This document shows positions 1 through 7,246 of a DNA stretch of 12,076 nucleotides, piece by piece. The notes under the pieces were generated by a model. That model saw only the letters and a program-made list of their open reading frames with translations, made no database searches and was not told where the DNA came from. The stretch's first letter is position 1; each line of letters opens with the position of its first letter. A program made the translations under genes and the position numbers. Location: positions 1 through 12,076 of the forward strand of contig CAMCTL010000106.1 in NCBI GenBank assembly GCA_945878515.1, written 5' to 3'. The DNA is from Flavobacterium psychrophilum (GTDB taxonomy: Bacteria > Bacteroidota > Bacteroidia > Flavobacteriales > Flavobacteriaceae).

Positions 1-19
1 AATAATTTAAATTTATATT

Positions 20-655
20 ATGTCATTAGTAGGAAAAAAATTCCCAAACATTACCGTGGACGCCATTTCAGAAATGGGAGACAACTTAAGAATCAATGTG
101 CTTGAAGAAGCTACTGAGAACAATCAAAAAGTACTATTATTTTGGTATCCAAAAGATTTTACTTTTGTTTGTCCAACAGAATTACACGCTTTTCAAGCTG
201 CTTTAGAAGAATTCAAAAAAAGAAATACTATTGTAATTGGAGCTTCTTGCGATACCAATGAAGTGCATTTCGCTTGGTTGAATACGCCAAAAAACAACGG
301 TGGAATCGAAGGAGTAACTTATCCAATCCTTGCAGATACAACTAGAAATTTGGCTGCTGAGTTAGGCATTTTAGACATCGAAATGGAATATGACGAAGCA
401 TTTGATGGCGAATTATTAGTAGGCTCAAACGTAACTTACAGAGCTACTTATTTGATTGACGAAGAGGGTAAAATTTTCCACGAAAGTGTAAATGATATGC
501 CATTGGGTCGAAATGTAAACGAATATTTACGTTTGGTTGATGCTTACACCCACGTTCAAACAAAAGGCGAAGTTTGTCCAGCTAACTGGGAAGAAGGAAA
601 AGACGCAATGAATGCTGATAGAAAAAGTACCGCTGAATACTTAGGATCTCACTAA
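20..655 (+). CDS. Typical 2-Cys peroxiredoxin (AhpC/Prx1 subfamily)
   Basis: A 211-residue cytosolic thiol peroxidase that reduces hydrogen peroxide, organic hydroperoxides and possibly peroxynitrite. The peroxidatic cysteine is C51 in the motif FTFVCPTE, and the resolving cysteine is C186 in GEVCPANW. That pair is diagnostic of the AhpC/Prx1 group, in which the two cysteines form a disulfide between subunits of a dimer. R141 and the PxxxTxxC-like loop around P44-C51 fit the active site. An extra cysteine, C77, lies in the central strand. A GG motif (GGIEG, from residue 94) is present, but the C-terminal YF motif of easily overoxidised eukaryotic enzymes is not, so it is probably the robust type. 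The protein is longer than E. coli AhpC (187 residues). The thioredoxin gene that follows is a plausible electron donor; no AhpF is visible. Only 19 bases precede the start, so the promoter cannot be judged. Family call is firm; substrate preference is inferred. Confidence 0.95.
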   Translation: MSLVGKKFPNITVDAISEMGDNLRINVLEEATENNQKVLLFWYPKDFTFVCPTELHAFQAALEEFKKRNTIVIGASCDTNEVHFAWLNTPKNNGGIEGVTYPILADTTRNLAAELGILDIEMEYDEAFDGELLVGSNVTYRATYLIDEEGKIFHESVNDMPLGRNVNEYLRLVDAYTHVQTKGEVCPANWEEGKDAMNADRKSTAEYLGSH

Positions 656-672
656 GAAAAATCCAAATTTTT

Positions 673-708
673 AAAATTCCAAATTCCAAAATTGGAGTTT
701 GGAATTTT
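673..708. repeat. 17-bp inverted repeat after the peroxiredoxin gene
   Basis: Arms 673-689 (AAAATTCCAAATTCCAA) and 692-708 pair over 17 positions with one G-T wobble and almost no loop. The right arm ends in TTTT, so the transcript could act as a weak terminator of the peroxiredoxin gene. The arm sequence is itself made of two copies of AATTCCAA, and it returns at 768-783, which suggests a dispersed intergenic repeat rather than a dedicated terminator. Confidence 0.7.
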
Positions 709-767
709 ATCTCAAAAAAATCAATAACATTTCGATTAAAATAAATTTTTGATTTCAGAATTAAAAA

Positions 768-798
768 TTGGAATTTGGAATTTAAATTATTGGAATTT
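768..798. repeat. Third and partial fourth copy of the TTGGAATTT repeat
   Basis: Positions 768-783 read TTGGAATTTGGAATTT, the perfect reverse complement of 674-689. A further partial copy, ATTGGAATTT, lies at 789-798, just upstream of the thioredoxin start. The gap therefore holds a cluster of direct and inverted copies of one unit. No promoter matching TAnnTTTG is evident here. Confidence 0.65.
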
Positions 799-812
799 AA
801 AATATTAAAGCT

Positions 813-1121
813 ATGTTAATCGAATTAAACGAAGATACATTACAAGATTTAGTTTCAAAAAACGAAAAGGTAATCGTTCAGTTTTCGGCCTCTTGGTGTG
901 GAAATTGCCGAATTATGAAACCAAAATTCAAAAAATTGGCTTCAGAAAACGAAAACATGACTTTTGTTCTGGTAGATGCCGAAAATTCTCCAGAATCTAG
1001 AAAATTAGCCAATGTAAGCAACTTGCCAACTTTTGCCACTTTTGTAAAGGGAAAATTGGTAAACGAAACCCAAACTAATAAAGCCGAAGTTTTGACCGAA
1101 TTAGTAAACGAAATTAAATAA
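813..1121 (+). CDS. Thioredoxin-family protein with WCGNC active site
   Basis: A 102-residue single-domain thioredoxin fold without a signal peptide, so cytosolic. The redox motif is W28-C29-G30-N31-C32; canonical thioredoxins have WCGPC, so the residue before the second cysteine is Asn instead of Pro. The cis-proline next to the active site is P72 in SNLPTFATF. Length is that of ordinary bacterial thioredoxins (about 105-110). Position between the 2-Cys peroxiredoxin and a small conserved-looking gene suggests that it reduces the peroxiredoxin C51-C186 disulfide, drawing electrons from thioredoxin reductase encoded elsewhere; this is inference from context. The Pro-to-Asn change should alter redox potential, so it may be a specialised partner rather than the general cellular thioredoxin. 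Confidence 0.9.
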   Translation: MLIELNEDTLQDLVSKNEKVIVQFSASWCGNCRIMKPKFKKLASENENMTFVLVDAENSPESRKLANVSNLPTFATFVKGKLVNETQTNKAEVLTELVNEIK

Positions 1122-1123
1122 AA

Positions 1124-1159
1124 GTTTATGGTTTAGAGTTTATAGTTGAAACCATAAAC
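1124..1159. repeat. 11-bp inverted repeat, GTTTATGGTTT / AAACCATAAAC
   Basis: Perfect 11-base arms at 1124-1134 and 1149-1159 surround a 14-base spacer, starting 3 bases after the thioredoxin stop. Related half-units (GTTTATAGTT at 1138-1147, ACAAACCATTAA at 1161-1172) sit inside and after it. It has no T-run, so it is unlikely to stop transcription; it looks like another intergenic repeat or an mRNA hairpin between co-transcribed genes. Confidence 0.6.
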
Positions 1160-1187
1160 TACAAACCATTAACAACAAACAATTAAA

Positions 1188-1445
1188 ATGAAACTACCCA
1201 TAATCAAACATTTATCTCAATTTATTGAAGAAAATGACCAAGATTACTTAGTTGAAGCTATTGAAGTTTTAGAAGCCTTGACCGAAGTTTCTTCGTTGAA
1301 AGATGAAGAATTAGACCTTATTGGTGAATTAATTTCGAATATGTACGGAGCGTTAGAAGTGCATAAAATGACCAAAGACGGTATGGACAAAAAAGAAGCT
1401 TTGAATACTTTTATGAAGCGCGTTATAGGTTCTATTGACAAGTAA
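1188..1445 (+). CDS. Small acidic helical protein, DUF6952-like, function unknown
   Basis: An 85-residue protein with no signal peptide, cysteines or membrane segment. It is rich in Glu, Asp, Leu and Ile and looks all-helical: roughly residues 6-33, 37-55 and 66-83, joined by short turns. I recall this as the DUF6952 group of Bacteroidota, usually beside peroxiredoxin and thioredoxin genes, but I cannot confirm that here. It lies 66 bases after the thioredoxin gene in the same direction and just before a strong terminator, so it is probably the last gene of the redox transcript. With no cysteine it cannot itself be a thiol enzyme; a partner or regulatory role is possible but unsupported. Another frame on the opposite strand (1244-1450) is also open but shows no family features. 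Confidence 0.8.
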   Translation: MKLPIIKHLSQFIEENDQDYLVEAIEVLEALTEVSSLKDEELDLIGELISNMYGALEVHKMTKDGMDKKEALNTFMKRVIGSIDK

Positions 1446-1498
1446 ACCATTTTATTTCTATTGTTTTTGCAAAATCATCACATATTACATTAGTAAAG

Positions 1499-1529
1499 AC
1501 GCTTTCAAAAAATGAGAGCGTTTTTTTTT
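1499..1529 (+). terminator. Intrinsic terminator of the redox cluster
   Basis: Stem ACGCTTTC (1499-1506) pairs with GAGAGCGT (1514-1521) over 8 positions with one G-T wobble and a 7-base loop. It is followed by a run of nine T (1521-1529). It lies about 55 bases after the stop of the 85-residue gene and separates the redox cluster from tpx. Confidence 0.88.
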
Positions 1530-1571
1530 ACATTCGCAAATGATTAATTCAAAATCGTAAATAAAATTTCA

Positions 1572-1579
1572 TACTTTTG
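1572..1579 (+). promoter_or_regulatory. Candidate -7 promoter element for tpx
   Basis: TACTTTTG matches the Bacteroidota -7 consensus TAnnTTTG and lies 23 bases before the tpx ATG, directly downstream of the preceding terminator, where a new promoter is expected. A good -33 TTTG about 19 bases upstream is not visible, so only half of the promoter is supported. Confidence 0.45.
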
Positions 1580-1602
1580 AACCTCATTAAATAACAAACA
1601 TT

Positions 1603-2100
1603 ATGGCTTCTATTACATTAGGTGGAAATCCAATCCACACTTCAGGCGAATTACCACAAGTTGGCACAAAACTAGCTGACTTTAAATTAATTGCCACAGA
1701 CCTTTCTGCGGTTACTTTGAGCGATTTTGCAGGCACTAATTTAGTATTAAACATTTTCCCAAGCATAGATACTGGAACCTGTGCTACATCCGTAAGAACT
1801 TTTAATGCTTCTGCTGCTCAATTAGAAAATACAAAAGTATTGTGTATTTCTAGAGACTTGCCATTTGCACAAAAACGTTTTTGTGGTGCAGAAGGACTTC
1901 AAAATGTGGTAAATTTATCTGATTTCAAAGATGGAAGTTTTGGAAAAACAAACGGTTTAGAGATTGCAGATGGCGTTTTAGCTGGTTTGCACTCTAGATG
2001 TATCATCGTTGTTGATGCTTATGGATCCGTTATCTACACTGAACAAGTTCCAGAAATTGCTAACGAACCTAATTACGAAGCTGCTTTAGCGGTGCTTTAA
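1603..2100 (+). CDS. tpx: Thiol peroxidase Tpx (atypical 2-Cys peroxiredoxin)
   Basis: A 165-residue peroxidase that reduces hydroperoxides, in known members preferring alkyl hydroperoxides, and is recycled by thioredoxin. The peroxidatic cysteine is C60 in the motif [12 protein letters not shown] and the resolving cysteine is C94 in KRFCGAEG. With the extra C81 they sit one residue away from the E. coli Tpx positions 61, 95 and 82, so the alignment is essentially without gaps. Length equals the family norm (165-168). There is no signal peptide in the usual sense, in contrast to the early periplasmic assignment of E. coli Tpx. It is the second, mechanistically different peroxiredoxin within 1.6 kb, and it begins the envelope gene run: dgkA follows after 7 bases. 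Confidence 0.95.
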   Translation: MASITLGGNPIHTSGELPQVGTKLADFKLIATDLSAVTLSDFAGTNLVLNIFPSIDTGTCATSVRTFNASAAQLENTKVLCISRDLPFAQKRFCGAEGLQNVVNLSDFKDGSFGKTNGLEIADGVLAGLHSRCIIVVDAYGSVIYTEQVPEIANEPNYEAALAVL

Positions 2101-2107
2101 AAGTCGA

Positions 2108-2482
2108 ATGAAATTTCAGAAAGACAATTCTTTCATTACTGGAAGATTAAAAAGTGTTTCATTTGCTGTTCATGGCGCAATAAAATTAGTAACCACCGAA
2201 CACAGTATTATGGTGCAGTTTTTTATTGCTATAATAATGACAGCTGTTGGTTTTTACTTGCAAATTACCGCAACAGAATGGCTTTTTCAAATATTAGCCA
2301 TTGGATTGGTTATGAGTATCGAAGGAATTAATACTGCGGTAGAAAAAATTGCCGATTTTATTCATCCCGATTTTCACGAGAAGATTGGATTTATAAAGGA
2401 TATTGCGGCTGGAGCAGTGTTTTTTGCAGCAGTTACTGCAGTTGCAATTGGATTAATTATTTATTTACCAAAATTTTTATAG
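2108..2482 (+). CDS. dgkA: Diacylglycerol/undecaprenol kinase, DgkA family
   Basis: A 124-residue inner-membrane lipid kinase with three predicted membrane helices (about 34-52, 57-75 and 98-119) after an amphipathic N-terminus. The family signature E72-G-I-N-T-A-V-E78-K, with the ATP/metal-site glutamates, and KDIAAGAV (97-104) are both intact. Family members phosphorylate diacylglycerol or, in many non-proteobacteria, undecaprenol, recycling the lipid carrier used in cell-wall and polysaccharide synthesis; which substrate applies cannot be read from sequence. Length fits the trimeric E. coli type (122). It starts 7 bases after tpx and ends 18 bases before ftsK, so co-transcription is likely. 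Confidence 0.93.
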   Translation: MKFQKDNSFITGRLKSVSFAVHGAIKLVTTEHSIMVQFFIAIIMTAVGFYLQITATEWLFQILAIGLVMSIEGINTAVEKIADFIHPDFHEKIGFIKDIAAGAVFFAAVTAVAIGLIIYLPKFL

Positions 2483-2500
2483 AAAGTAGTTTAATTCAGA

Positions 2501-4951
2501 ATGGCAAACAAACCTAAAATAGTTACTCAAAACAAGAAATCCAATTCTGTTTCTGAAGAAAAAAAATCTTGGGAATTTACAAAACAGTACAAAATTGTTT
2601 TAGGTCTGCTTTTGGTGCTGTTTTCCATTGCTTTGTTGCTGGCTTTTATTTCTTTTTATTTGCACGGTCAAGCAGACCAAAGTGCAGTAAACCAATTATT
2701 AGATAGAAATGAATCGGCACAAAATTGGTTGGGGAAATTGGGCGCATTTCTGGCCGATGTAATGGTTTACAAAGGATTTGGAATTGCTTCTTTTATTTTT
2801 GTTCGCTTGTTTTTCTTGTCGGGAATTTTTTTAGTGCTTGAAATTTCTTTAAAAAAACTTAAAAAAATTTGGTTTTGGGACTTGTTTGTAATTATAATTT
2901 TGTCGGTTTTATTCGGATTTTTTGCTACTTCATTGCCTGAATTGGGCGGAATTATTGGTTATGAACTAAATATATTTTTGCAAGATTACCTCGGAAAAAC
3001 AGGAACTTTACTTGTACTATTCTTTGGACTTGTCATTTATTTGATCTTTAAAATTAATATTTCTCCCGAAAAAATTAAATCCATTTTTGAAAGTACCAAA
3101 AAGGAAATTAAAAGTGATTTGAATTCCAAAACATTTAATCACGATTCTAGTTTTTACAATTTAGAGGAATTTGCTGTTGATTCGGCAGACCACGATGAAG
3201 TTGATGGAATTCATTTAAAAACAACAAGTTCGCAATTTGAAATCAACAAAGAAGCTTTAAAACCTACAATTAATAATTCTTCTGAGATTAGTTTAAATCC
3301 GCTTCCGAAAGGAGCAACTCCACCACCATTTAATAATGTTCTGGAAATAATTCAAACGGAAGACGAGCATTTTGTAATCGAAAAAGCACCCGAAGAAGAT
3401 ATTATCGAAGAAAATTTGGCATCAAAACTCGTTGCCGATTTTGGATTATTTGATCCTACTTTGGATTTATCCAATTACAAATATCCAACAATAGATTTGT
3501 TGAAAGAATATTCATCAGGCGGAATTACTATCAATCAAGAAGAACTGGAAGAAAACAAAAATAAAATTGTTGAAACGCTTCGTAATTACAAAATAGAAAT
3601 TGCGCAGATAAAAGCCACCGTAGGGCCATCGGTAACTTTATATGAAATTGTGCCAGAAGCTGGAATCAGAATTTCCAAAATAAAGAGTTTAGAAGATGAT
3701 ATTGCGTTATCACTGTCGGCATTGGGCATTCGTATTATAGCACCAATTCCAGGAAAAGGAACAATTGGTATTGAGGTTCCAAATAAGAATCCAACAATGG
3801 TTTCGATGAAAAGTGTGATTGGTTCAGCCAAATTTCAAGAAGCCGAAATGGAATTGCCTATTGCACTGGGAAAAACCATTTCGAACGAAACTTTTGTTGT
3901 CGATTTAGCCAAAATGCCCCATTTATTGATGGCTGGTGCAACAGGACAAGGAAAGTCAGTTGGTTTGAATGCCGTAATTACTTCTCTTGTGTACAAGAAA
4001 CATCCCGCCGAAATAAAGTTTGTTATGGTCGATCCGAAGAAAGTCGAATTGACTCTTTTTAATAAAATCGAACGACATTATTTAGCCAAGCTTCCTGATA
4101 CAGACGACGCTATTATAACCGATAATGCTAAGGTAGTTAACACTTTGAATTCACTTTGTGTCGAAATGGATAATCGATATTCCTTGTTGAAGGATGCTAT
4201 GGTTCGGAATATCAAAGAGTACAATGAAAAATTCAAATCCCGAAAACTAAATCCCGAAAATGGGCATCGTTTTTTACCTTACATAGTTTTAGTTGTCGAT
4301 GAGTTTGCCGATTTGATAATGACTGCTGGAAAAGAAGTTGAAATTCCCATTGCTAGATTGGCACAATTGGCTAGAGCAATTGGAATACACTTGATTATTG
4401 CAACGCAAAGACCATCAGTAAACGTAATTACGGGATTAATAAAAGCCAATTTCCCAGCTAGAATTGCCTTTAGAGTGTCTTCAAAAATTGATTCCAGAAC
4501 AATATTAGATACCCAAGGCGCTGACCAATTGATAGGTCGTGGAGACATGCTGTACACCAACGGCAATGATGTGGTTCGTGTTCAATGTGCTTTTGTAGAT
4601 ACCCCAGAAGTTGAAAAAATTGTTGATTATATTGGCTCACAAAAAGCGTATGCAACTGCTTATTTGCTACCAGAATTCGTTGGAGAAGAAAGTGGCATTA
4701 ATCTTGATATGGATATATCCGAAAGAGATACCTTATTTAGAGAAGCAGCTGAAATAATTGTAATGGCGCAACAAGGTTCGGCATCCTTACTTCAAAGAAA
4801 ACTGAAACTAGGCTATAATAGAGCAGGTCGATTGATAGATCAATTGGAAGCTGCTGGAATTGTTGGGCCATTTGAAGGTAGTAAAGCAAGAAGTGTTAAT
4901 ATTCTCGATATGAGTTCTCTTGAACAATTTTTCAATAACGAACAAAATTAA
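2501..4951 (+). CDS. ftsK: DNA translocase FtsK
   Basis: An 816-residue septum-anchored motor that pumps chromosomal DNA through the closing division site and activates XerCD at dif. The N-terminus has about four membrane helices (about 32-54, 83-112, 122-146 and 165-185). A polar linker to about residue 310 follows, much shorter than in E. coli FtsK (1329 residues). The alpha domain precedes the RecA-like beta motor. Walker A is GATGQGKS (479-486, catalytic K485), Walker B is VLVVDEFADL with D600-E601, and IIATQRPSVNVITG follows as the conserved Q/R finger region. The C-terminal winged-helix gamma domain (about 746-802; QGSASLLQRKLKLGYNRAGR) reads the polar DNA motifs that orient translocation. 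All parts are intact, so this is a full-length essential-type FtsK rather than a plasmid or conjugation motor. lolA follows, as it does in E. coli. Confidence 0.97.
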   Translation: MANKPKIVTQNKKSNSVSEEKKSWEFTKQYKIVLGLLLVLFSIALLLAFISFYLHGQADQSAVNQLLDRNESAQNWLGKLGAFLADVMVYKGFGIASFIFVRLFFLSGIFLVLEISLKKLKKIWFWDLFVIIILSVLFGFFATSLPELGGIIGYELNIFLQDYLGKTGTLLVLFFGLVIYLIFKINISPEKIKSIFESTKKEIKSDLNSKTFNHDSSFYNLEEFAVDSADHDEVDGIHLKTTSSQFEINKEALKPTINNSSEISLNPLPKGATPPPFNNVLEIIQTEDEHFVIEKAPEEDIIEENLASKLVADFGLFDPTLDLSNYKYPTIDLLKEYSSGGITINQEELEENKNKIVETLRNYKIEIAQIKATVGPSVTLYEIVPEAGIRISKIKSLEDDIALSLSALGIRIIAPIPGKGTIGIEVPNKNPTMVSMKSVIGSAKFQEAEMELPIALGKTISNETFVVDLAKMPHLLMAGATGQGKSVGLNAVITSLVYKKHPAEIKFVMVDPKKVELTLFNKIERHYLAKLPDTDDAIITDNAKVVNTLNSLCVEMDNRYSLLKDAMVRNIKEYNEKFKSRKLNPENGHRFLPYIVLVVDEFADLIMTAGKEVEIPIARLAQLARAIGIHLIIATQRPSVNVITGLIKANFPARIAFRVSSKIDSRTILDTQGADQLIGRGDMLYTNGNDVVRVQCAFVDTPEVEKIVDYIGSQKAYATAYLLPEFVGEESGINLDMDISERDTLFREAAEIIVMAQQGSASLLQRKLKLGYNRAGRLIDQLEAAGIVGPFEGSKARSVNILDMSSLEQFFNNEQN

Positions 4952-5032
4952 GTAATAATGAAATTGAAGATTATTTCAACCGTTCGCCTTTTAGGCTCTG
5001 GTCACGAATTCCAAAAAAAAATTAATAAAAAT

Positions 5033-5677
5033 ATGATTAATAAGTTTTTATTAATTTGCGTAATACTTCTGTTAAGTTTTTCCGCTCAAGCTCAAGACAA
5101 TAAAGCAAAAGATCTTTTAAACAAAGTTACTAGCTTAGTACAAGAGTACGACAATATTGTAATCGATTTCAAATACAGTTTGAATAATCCTAAAGAAAAC
5201 ATTCATCAAGATAGCAAAGGAAATGTCACAATGAAAGGTAATCAATATGTTTTGAATTTTATGGGCGTTACAAAAATATACGACGGTAAGAAAAACTATA
5301 CAATAGTTCCAGAAGATGAAGAGGTTACCATATCGACAATTAACGAAAAAGAAGACAGCGCCATCACTCCATCAAAGATGCTGACATTTTTTAATTCGGG
5401 TTATAAATGTACATTTGACAAATTGGAAGATATTAAAGGTAGGAAAATTCAATATGTAAAATTGATTCCAACTAGTGCAAAAGACCAAAGAAAAGAAATA
5501 TTATTAGGAATTGATGTTCAAACAAAACACATTTATAATTTGATAGAAACAGGCAAAAAAGGTACAAAAACCACGTTGACTGTTAATTCTTTTAAAACCA
5601 ACCAACCTTTGTCGAAAAATCAATTTACTTTTGCCGCTAGTAAATATCCTAATTACTACATCAATAAAATAGATTAA
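5033..5677 (+). CDS. lolA: Outer-membrane lipoprotein carrier LolA
   Basis: A 214-residue periplasmic chaperone of the LolA fold that receives lipoproteins from the inner-membrane LolCDE exporter and hands them to the outer membrane. From the chosen ATG the protein opens with a clear signal peptide: MINK, a hydrophobic core (F5-F16), then AQA|QD with likely cleavage after A20. The mature part begins with the helix KAKDLLNKVTSLVQEYDNI and alternates with beta strands, as LolA does. An in-frame ATG at 4958 would add 25 residues in front of the signal peptide (MKLKIISTVRLLGSGHEF...), which is unlikely for a secreted protein, so I prefer 5033. ftsK immediately upstream matches the E. coli ftsK-lolA order, and the Lpt-type permease follows after 6 bases. 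The family is divergent; assignment rests on signal peptide, size and context. Confidence 0.85.
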   Translation: MINKFLLICVILLLSFSAQAQDNKAKDLLNKVTSLVQEYDNIVIDFKYSLNNPKENIHQDSKGNVTMKGNQYVLNFMGVTKIYDGKKNYTIVPEDEEVTISTINEKEDSAITPSKMLTFFNSGYKCTFDKLEDIKGRKIQYVKLIPTSAKDQRKEILLGIDVQTKHIYNLIETGKKGTKTTLTVNSFKTNQPLSKNQFTFAASKYPNYYINKID

Positions 5678-5683
5678 TTCTAC

Positions 5684-7120
5684 GTGAAAATTCTCGACAG
5701 ATACTTACTAACGACTTTTCTTAGTACCTTTTTAATGGTATTTGTCATTCTGTTTTTTATTTTTATACTTCAATCGGTTTGGTTGTTTATAGCCGAATTA
5801 GCTGGCAAAGATTTAGATTTGCCGATGGTTCTCAAATTCTTATTATTTGCGATGCCACGAATTATGCCGCTCGTTTTACCTTTATCAGTTTTGCTGGCTT
5901 CCATAATGACTTTCGGGAATTTAGCCGAAAATTATGAATTTGCAGCAATGAAATCGGCGGGGATTTCGCTCCAAAGAGCAATGACAAGTTTGATTATATT
6001 TATAACCATTTTAAGTTTTGTAGCTTTTTCTTTCGCTAATAATGTAATCCCTTATGCTGAATATAAATTTATCAATTTCCGCAGGAATATTGCACAATTA
6101 AAACCTGCTTTAGCTATTACCGAAGGGCAGTTCAGCGATGTTGGTTTGTACTCAATAAAAGTCAATAAGAAATCTGGAGTCAATGGAAATAATTTGTCTG
6201 GGATTATAATTCATAAAAAATCCGCATTTGGTGAAGGTACAAAGACTGTTATAAAAGCCAAAAATGGTCTATTAATTAGTAGTGAACAGTCGAACACCCT
6301 GCAAATGGTTTTAAATGATGGATATTATTATGAAGATATAATTCCAAAAACCTATGAGGATCGCATTAAATTTCCTTTTGCTAAAAGCTCTTTTAAGAAG
6401 TACAATATCAATATTGATTTATCAAAACTGAATACAGTGGATGTAGATGATGAGAATATTTCAAACACCAATTCAATGCTTAATGTAAGCGAACTCAAAT
6501 ATACTGTAGATTCTTTAAACAAAAATAGGAACACAGAAATTATATCTTTTTCAGAAAACATTAATGAGCGTATTGGGATTCAGAGAAATTTTAATACAAT
6601 AATCAATTTCAAAAAAAACAAGAAATTACCTGAAAATTTACTTTCAGCATATTCTGATAAAAAAAAAATTGCGGTTATAAATTATGCAGTTAGCAATGTA
6701 GAAAATAATTTACTTTCCATTGCTGGTACCACTACTGAGTTGGAATTCAAACAAAAAAACATTAATGGACATATATTGGCTTTTTACGATAAATTTGTAA
6801 TTGCTTACGCATGTTTTCTAATGTTTTTTATCGGAGCTCCATTGGGTGCTATAATTAGAAAGGGAGGTTTAGGTCTGCCAATTGTATTTGCAGTATTAAT
6901 ATTTATTACATTTCATTTTATAAATACATTTGGCAAACGAATCTCGCAAGAAAATGGATTATCCCCAATATTAGGTGCTTGGATGTCGTCACTGGTCCTA
7001 ACTCCTCTTGCAGTTTTGTTGACCTATCGCGCAACAAATGATATTGGGTTGATAAATATGGATGTAATTTTAGAGCCTTTTCGAAAATTATTTCAGAAAA
7101 TATTTCATACGACAAAATAA
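5684..7120 (+). CDS. LptF/LptG-family permease (YjgP/YjgQ)
   Basis: A 478-residue inner-membrane subunit of the LptB2FG ABC transporter that extracts lipopolysaccharide and feeds it to the Lpt bridge. The topology is the family's: three helices (about 12-35, 52-76 and 100-122), a large beta-rich periplasmic domain (about 125-365), then three helices (about 370-391, 398-415 and 428-448). The cytoplasmic segment AENYEFAAMKSAGIS (81-95) is the coupling helix contacting LptB, and FFIGAPLGAIIRKGG (381-395) is the conserved loop after helix 4. Which of LptF or LptG it corresponds to cannot be decided, so no symbol is given. The periplasmic part is longer than in E. coli (about 360 residues in total), with a Lys/Asn-rich insert around 250-340. 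The start is GTG, 6 bases after lolA, so translation is probably coupled. Confidence 0.9.
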   Translation: MKILDRYLLTTFLSTFLMVFVILFFIFILQSVWLFIAELAGKDLDLPMVLKFLLFAMPRIMPLVLPLSVLLASIMTFGNLAENYEFAAMKSAGISLQRAMTSLIIFITILSFVAFSFANNVIPYAEYKFINFRRNIAQLKPALAITEGQFSDVGLYSIKVNKKSGVNGNNLSGIIIHKKSAFGEGTKTVIKAKNGLLISSEQSNTLQMVLNDGYYYEDIIPKTYEDRIKFPFAKSSFKKYNINIDLSKLNTVDVDDENISNTNSMLNVSELKYTVDSLNKNRNTEIISFSENINERIGIQRNFNTIINFKKNKKLPENLLSAYSDKKKIAVINYAVSNVENNLLSIAGTTTELEFKQKNINGHILAFYDKFVIAYACFLMFFIGAPLGAIIRKGGLGLPIVFAVLIFITFHFINTFGKRISQENGLSPILGAWMSSLVLTPLAVLLTYRATNDIGLINMDVILEPFRKLFQKIFHTTK

Positions 7121-7246
7121 AGTGACTCAATTTACTTCCAAAATCTTTGAAAAAAATGTCTTGTAAATTTTTTTATCCAGCCGCTGATTGTGTGTATGGG
7201 AAGAAGAAATTAGTGCAAACCATGTAGAAAAAAACTTAATTACAAT

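Noticed and set aside
7121..7246. FMN riboswitch upstream of ribBA
   Set aside because: The gap is only 126 bases and I see none of the conserved RFN-element blocks (such as the G-rich AGGGCGGGG-like box). No convincing promoter or terminator is visible either.
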